In this document: positions 58,220 to 64,000 of the stretch, one piece after another
Position numbering within the stretch: the first letter of the stretch is position 1
Layout of the letters: each line of letters starts with the position of its first letter
NCBI GenBank assembly: GCA_038363925.1
Contig: JAQQWL010000004.1
Coordinates: 1,488,001-1,552,000, forward strand
Source of the DNA: Apiospora phragmitis
Taxonomy: Eukaryota > Ascomycota > Sordariomycetes > Amphisphaeriales > Apiosporaceae
Direction of reading: 5' to 3'
DNA length: 64,000 nt
Made by a program: the position numbers and the translations under genes
Notes under the pieces: generated by a model
What the model saw: the letters and a program-made list of their open reading frames with translations, nothing else
Told to the model about the DNA's origin: nothing
The model's database searches: none

Positions 58220-58927
58220 TGTACGTCGCACGCACAACGAAGTGCAATTGAGGTGGCGCACGTCAGTTGTAAAGCAAACCCCTCTATCCGAGAGCAACGA
58301 TTTGTGTATATCATGAAAAGGGATCCAGTCGCTGCATCTTGGGACATCAACATCTCTCCCATAGTCCTGGTCGCATTGTGTCGTTCAAGACGCGAAGTAA
58401 TTACTTCTTCAGTGGTGGATACACTTCACGGATTTGTTTTCTCAGGTCAACTTACGTAAAGGCTCCCTGGCAGCCTTAGTCCGCTGTTCGGATCCTCGGA
58501 TCCTCCCCCAGAGTGGGCGAGCCAAGCGCTACAGGGGAGTAGCTCTCCACTATTGATGCTTCCCCCAAGCTTATCGCTTATCTCCCCGACAGGTACCCAG
58601 AGAGCCCCGCGCCCAGCCAGCCAGCATGACCAACGAACGGACACTCCGCCATCTGGGAGATAGGCTGGACTCCGGCATAGGATGTCCCTCGTGAGCACAC
58701 GCAGCAGATAGTGTGTACGTAGCTAGGCTTTAACTCGACGTGCAGTCTTGGAAACACTCTTTCTTGTTCTTGTACACGTCTCGTCTCATCTGGATTGCCA
58801 TCATTGGATATATCACGGTTGCTTGCTTGCTTTCTGTTTAACTAATAAACCTTACCTAGTTTCTCCTCCATAGTAACACAAGTCCCGAACACCCGACCAA
58901 TCCGTCTCCAACCTAGCTGTCCGCGCA
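58220..58927. other. Intergenic, divergent FEX / uracil phosphoribosyltransferase promoter
   Basis: 708 bp, no gene recognised. Confidence 0.4.
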
Positions 58928-59779
58928 ATGTCACTTCCGTCCAACGTCCATGTCTCCCGACACCCTTGCTTGCTGGGCAAGCTGAGCCTTCTTCGGTTCA
59001 AGAGCGCTTCCACGCGCGAGGTGAAGGCCCTTGTCAATGAGATCGCCACAATTGTCGGCGTAGAGGCCCTGGCGTCTGCGCTGACCCCTGCAGACGGCCC
59101 CAAGGTAAGCACAACACCCGACGAGGTCTCCGTTGCCACCAGGGGGATGAATTTGCTTAACACGTAACGACTGGTTCGCATATAGGACGAAACTCCCATT
59201 GGCTTCGAGTACACCACGACCACGATCGAGCCGCAAGCCCTCTCCCTCGTACCGATTCTGCGATCCGGCCTAGGCATGGTAGAAGGTACGCCATCTCCAA
59301 CCACTTCCATGAACATGCAGTAACAACTAGCTAACCTCCACCCCCCAACCAAAACAGCAATCCAAACCCTCCTCCCCAACCCGGTCCCCGTGCACCACCT
59401 AGGCCTCTACCGCGAGCCCTCGACGCTAGAGCCGGTCGAGTACTACAACAACCTCCCGCAGCACGTGTCCTCGGCCTCCGCGGCGCACCAGTCGACCCCC
59501 GAGAAGACGGCCAGCCTGGCCATCATCCTGGACCCGGTCATCGCGACGGGCGGCACGTGCGCGGCCGCGATCCAGACGCTGCGCGAGTGGGGCGTCAAGC
59601 GCATCCTGGTGCTGTCGGTCGTGGCGGCGTCCGAGGGCGTCAAGCGCGCCGCCGCCGAGTGGCCCGGCGCCGTTGAGATCTGGGTCGCGGGCGTTGATAC
59701 CGAACTGACCGGCAGCGGCATGCTGAAGCCCGGCGTCGGCGATGTGGGCGACCGGCTGTTCCTGACCATTGGCAAGTGA
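58928..59779 (+). CDS. Uracil phosphoribosyltransferase, 232 aa
   Basis: Pyrimidine salvage: uracil + PRPP gives UMP + PPi, in the cytosol. Exons 58928-59104, 59186-59285 and 59358-59779 join in frame with GT-AG introns of 81 and 72 nt. The N-terminus has HVSRHPCLLGKLSLLR, the HP...K...LR start of the family; next SLVPILRSGLGMVEAIQTLL; the PRPP-binding loop is LDPVIATGGTCAAAI near residue 155. The C-terminal block GVGDVGDRLFLTIGK binds uracil (GDxGDR). Full length for fungal UPRT (yeast FUR1-like). It converges on DNA ligase IV with 311 bp between stops. The reading frame is intact. Confidence 0.95.
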
Positions 59780-60090
59780 GGAAAGATACGGCCAGGGGAG
59801 GGAGGGGCTGTGGGGGAGGGAACACGGAGTCTTCCGGTGGTTTTGGCACGGGTGATCCCCCTTTACGGAGAGAAAAAAAGAGACGAAGGACAGTAGGTAG
59901 GGAGTGGACTACATTACAGTAATTTGAAAATCTTATTATGCGTCATTGCCATCAATTGACTTCGATCATACTGAACAGGGGTCGTGATGTTCAAACATAC
60001 GACGTGGAGAACACGCAAGTATGACCATATAATTATTTACACTGCTTAAGCTAACATGAAGAGATCCGCTAGTTATTCCACCTCAAAAAC
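59780..60090. other. Intergenic between convergent genes
   Basis: 3' flanks of UPRT and DNA ligase IV; nothing else seen. Confidence 0.5.
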
Positions 60091-63000
60091 CTATGCAGGG
60101 ACATATCTCTCCTCATCCAGCAACGTGCTCTCCTTCCAACACTCCCCGAGCCATAATTGCGTAACTACACGAGGTATCGGCGTTCTCCTGCTGATAGTTG
60201 CCCGTACCTCTGCACTGAGATCCCTCTCGTTCTGGCCATCGGCACCAAACACGACGACGTGCGACACGGATATGTCGTCGAGATCCTCCGATATGATGCC
60301 GCCGCCGAAACGCACCCAATTCTTGAACTTGAGGACCCTGATGGGCGATATCGACTCGCCTACCGCGAAGTAAACCACATTGCGCCGGAACATGTGACAC
60401 TTGAGGTTTGCCAAGTCGTGGCCGTGCTCTTCCAGCTGGGTGACGAACTGCTGCTTGTCAAAGGGCTCGTAATCAATCTCCTTCTTGGGCATGTCCGTCA
60501 GCAGTTCTCTCAGCTCCTCCAGGCTGAGATTCCTAGCATAGCTGTCCCCAAACTCATCCACGTTCTCCTGGGCCCAGTTCCGCAGCCCGTCCGTCCCATG
60601 CAACAGGTGGCCCGGCTCATAAGGCAGCACGAAGTTGTTGCCCTCGGCGAGGCAGTCATATACCCACTTCGGCCGGATGATCTCCACTTCTCCGGCCTTG
60701 ATCAGGCTAGCCACCTTGACCACCTTCTTGTTGGCGAGGAGTATCATCTTCGAGTCCACTACGGCTTTCTGCTTGATTGTCCCGCCGTTTTCTTTTATAA
60801 TAGACTCAACCTGCGCCTTAGATTTCCTCGGTTGCGTCGAGTCGCTGAGCACGCAGAACTCAAGATTCTTGAACACGTGCGACTGCGGGCCTTCGAAAGC
60901 GGCGGGCGCTGCGGCATCTTGTCCAGCGATGACGACCTCTTTCTTGACACGCTTGGTGGTTCTTGCCCGCTTCTTCTCCATTTTCATCGTCTTACCTTCA
61001 TTGGCCTCCTCCATACGTTTTCGTAGGGTCACGAACTCGTCATAGTCGAGCGCCGAGTCCCATGTTCTATCAAGGCGGAGGCCCTTGAACCTCGGGAACC
61101 GCAATGTGATATTCTTGGCGAACTGGTCTGACGTGGTGGCACTGGCGGCCTTGACCGAGATCACAAAAGAGTCCGAAGCACGGATCCACTTGTCTGGCCT
61201 CTCGGCTTGCCTCGCCTCGCCTCCACCGAGGACAACGTACTCCGAAGGCGGATTCTTTTTGTTCCAGTCATGCCATTTCCCGTCCGTGATCTCGAGAATC
61301 TGTTGGTAGTCCTCGCCCTTGAAACCTCCACCAACTTTGCAGAAGCTGTAACATGTCTCTGGATTAGCACCCGCTCTGATGTCGTTCTTCGTAGGCCGAA
61401 GCCCGCAAAGGAAAGACGACAATCTGCCTCCTCGGCGGCCTGAGCCATAATAACCTCCAATAACCACGACATCGACGTTCTCTCCCAGGTCGTCCATGTA
61501 TTCTGGCTTAACCTTGATCCAGTCGTCATTCCGGCTGTTCAGAGTGTAGACAGATCGAGGATCTTTCAGAACAAGGCCTTCGGATGCACTTGCGACGACG
61601 GTTCGAAGGGCTGGCTCAATAACGTCCGGGGACGTAGCTGTTTCATGGGGATGAAGTTCAAGCCTGCGATGCACACCCTTGACGACCTTTTCGAGGGCCT
61701 GGCGCCGATCGCGTAGCATATACTGCCTTAGATCATTATCATTCAAGTACAGGATATCAAATACCCGATAAACTGGCCGTGGCCCGGTCTGGTCGAAAGG
61801 GTTCTTCTGCGCTGCTAACGCGACCGTCTTTAGCGTCCCGAAGTTCATGATCTTGTCAATATCCATGTCCCACGTCACCATCTCTCCGTCGAGAATGATG
61901 CTGGTTACTTCTGGGACGAATGCGTCTCGGAGATGTCGCGTAAGGGAGGATTTTTCGTCGAAGAAACTATTGCCGTAGAGATACGTGTAATTCTTGGCTT
62001 GCCGCGACCAGAAGGCGAATCTCATACCACCCCGTACTGTGTCATCCTTTTGCATGTGCATTTGCATTCGTTCACCATCCAGCTTCTCTTCGATCCAGAA
62101 GTCATTGTCAGTTTCGGTGCGGTGGCTACGGGTAAGGACATCGACCATTTTCTGAAATGTGCCAGAAAACTGAAACTGGGCCAATTGTGGCTGGAATATC
62201 TGGAAGAGCTCGATTTGGCTCTGACGGCCGTCAAGGTTTACATCGGGACTGTGGAGCTGCCAGCATACGCGGCGAAGGTTGGACGACACGTTGAAGAGAG
62301 CATCGCCGTCGGCATGCCATATGTTGAGGAAGGTTCGCTCCGTAGCACCGACTTTCATCTGTTTCAGGATGATGCGAATGAGCCACATGAGCTCGTCGGC
62401 ATTCATCCTATGGTAGAAAGACTCGAGGATAGGCATTTGTTCCTTTTCACCTGAGGCGGCTGAAAGCTTGTCGAGCATCTCATTGACGTCGGCTATCGTC
62501 ATGTTCCCCGGCTCCATCCGTATTGGTCTCCTGGAGATCACTTCATGGCATCTTCCACTGAAATCGCCAGTCATGGAGCTGACCCTCTGACCAGGGTCCT
62601 TCCAACGCAGTAGGGCCTTCCCGTCCTCCGAGTTCCTGTCAATCTTCAGGATTTTGACAAGGAGTTTACCGATAGCATTCTCCTTGAGACCATAGACAGT
62701 TCGATCTCGGTCCTGGCTCGGGATGATGAGGCGCATTGCAGGATATATATCATTGCCTACTTCTGTGCGCCATCTCGAGAAGAACTGCTCGATGATGGAG
62801 CGTCTCTGTTCATGAGGTGACGTCTTATTGGGGCCATGAGGACCAAGCTTGGCGCGATGCACGTTGGGTCCTGTTGGCTTCTTCTTGTTTTCATTCAGAG
62901 GATCAAACAAGCTCTGATATAGTTCGGAGAACAGCCAAGTCCTCGAATGATTCTTGGGCCTATACGGATACCTGGTGGTGATGGTCAGCGCCGAGTTGTT

Positions 63001-63118
63001 TCGTAATATTGACTTAGACTACTTGCTCCTCGTCCAGTTCTTTGAGTGTGGTGCCGGCCACCTCGTATTGGCGTCTTTCTTCGTCCTCCGCCTCGGGGCT
63101 ACGGGGCTTTTTACTCAT
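60091..63118 (-). CDS. LIG4: DNA ligase IV, 990 aa
   Basis: ATP-dependent ligase that seals double-strand breaks in non-homologous end joining, nuclear. Exon 1 is 63118-63027 and exon 2 62971-60091, joined by a 55-nt intron with a GC-AG border (GCAAGT donor, CTGAC branch-like site, CACCAG acceptor). This reads LKELDEEYPYRPKNHS across the splice, as expected at this position of the family; the alternative GT donor three bases on gives the wrong phase. The N-terminal DNA-binding domain spans about 50-290, the adenylation motif EEKLDGERMQM has the nucleophile Lys about 327, and later motifs include LDGEMVTWD and EGLVLKD. BRCT1 lies about 745-835 (NLEFCVLSDSTQ... KWVYDCLAEGN) and BRCT2 about 895-990, with the partner-binding linker between (YARNLSLEELRELL). 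Full length, no frame damage. Confidence 0.95.
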
Positions 63119-64000
63119 GATTATGACGATTGGACGACAAGACTAAATGCTGCAGAGTTGGAGAGGGATGTCACAGAAGCTCTGCCTGCGAGTTGAGCGT
63201 TACTGTGGGCTGTGGATTGAGTGTCCCTTCAATGAGATGTTTGATGTTGCAGTAACCCGATAGGCAATGTTCCTTCTTGAAAGACACCCCTAGATGAATA
63301 AGGGCGTTCAAACATCCAATCAGAGAAGTTTGGAAGACGGGTAAGAAATTAATCCCATCGGGTCTTCCTTTGATGCGTGTTGATTGACATGGGGTCACGA
63401 AGCAGGCAGCAGCTGCGTGAGAGCCTGCCTGGAATTGGAATGCTAGGTTACATCTTCTAAAGTTCCAAGTGCGGCCAAGATGGCACGCGCTCACGCAACA
63501 TTGAACAGTGTATTTATTGGCTGCATGATGAGCCTGTCAGTCCCTCGCCCAGCAAGCATTGGATCAGCTCTTTACGGGGGTACAAGCCAGTTGTCTGCAT
63601 AAAAGATGCACGTATTTCGATTTACCAATCAGGGCCCAACTCTCCAAATTTACAATTGATTGCTGTGTCGCAGACAAGGGCATTGAAAGGAGGAAGCTGT
63701 GAAGATACGCTGTTACCCAACTGTAACTGCATTTGAGCACAGACCATCTGAGCTGCCCAATCCACCCACCTAATTGGCCCCCCTCTGCGTGTACCACTAG
63801 ATTATCAGTTTACGCGCTCCACGAAACGCGATTTGCGCTGAGTGCCACCTAAAATCGGTTCGATGACCCGGGCGCAGACCCAGACTCAAAACATTGAGTG
63901 GTCGACCGATCACCACAACACCCTCTCTACGACAAGGGAAACAGCTGCATGCTATCGACCGTCCTCCGTAGTCTCCTGCCTTCAAGACCCTTACTCGCGT
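63119..64000. other. Intergenic to window end
   Basis: DNA ligase IV promoter side and beyond. Short minus ORFs only, with no family likeness. No gene seen before the window ends. Confidence 0.4.

Noticed and set aside
63026..63118. DNA ligase IV exon 1 ending at the GT three bases after the GC donor
   Set aside because: It gives phase 0 where exon 2 requires phase 2; only the GCAAGT donor restores the family sequence.
1..64000. tRNA, rRNA or CRISPR features
   Set aside because: I saw no cloverleaf-like GGTTCGAATCC boxes in the right context, no rRNA-like blocks and no regularly spaced repeats. A tRNA scan would be decisive.

Overview
The window is nuclear DNA of a filamentous ascomycete (Pezizomycotina). 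Genes carry short GT-AG introns, mostly 55-130 nt. The contents are typical of such a genome: a Zn2Cys6 regulator, a fused CYP505 P450-reductase, a HAM1-like protein, a fungal DUF3176 membrane protein, LysM and GH18/CBM18 secreted proteins, a two-domain FEX fluoride channel and a Tad-type LINE remnant. I cannot fix the class from sequence alone; Sordariomycetes is a guess.

Layout. 0-10 kb is gene-poor and full of broken genes: a nucleoside hydrolase relic cut by the left edge, a frameshifted small secreted protein, an orphan 195-aa ORF, a BIM1-like copper-protein gene with premature stops, and a 5'-truncated LINE. 10.4-13.0 kb is an intact five-exon Zn2Cys6 factor. 13-23 kb is mostly empty apart from a DUF1308-type gene. 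23.2-25.8 kb is the intact HAM1-like gene. 26.7-37.7 kb holds a small Pro/Lys-rich ORF, a badly damaged BCS1-like AAA ATPase, two intact MFS transporters and a frameshifted DUF3176 gene. 38.0-41.3 kb is a full-length self-sufficient P450 (CYP505, 1066 aa). 42.8-44.2 kb is an unrecognised, probably nuclear protein.

45.3-54.6 kb is the most coherent block. Four secreted-protein genes form two divergent pairs: six-LysM protein / astacin-like metalloprotease, then SGNH hydrolase / GH18 chitinase with chitin-binding modules. Two of the four are chitin-related, and each pair shares a promoter of about 0.75-0.8 kb. One promoter holds an 81-bp direct repeat, the other two short inverted repeats.

55.8-63.1 kb is conserved housekeeping: a P-loop kinase-like protein, the FEX fluoride exporter, uracil phosphoribosyltransferase, and DNA ligase IV of the NHEJ pathway.

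Two cross-cutting observations. First, three introns (small secreted protein, chitinase, DNA ligase IV) use GC-AG borders with the same GCAAGT donor. Second, reading-frame damage is uneven. About 20.5 kb of coding sequence in eleven genes has no disruption, while about eleven other genes carry one to four each. That fits real decay of dispensable genes better than uniform sequencing error, although a few single-base homopolymer cases could be errors.
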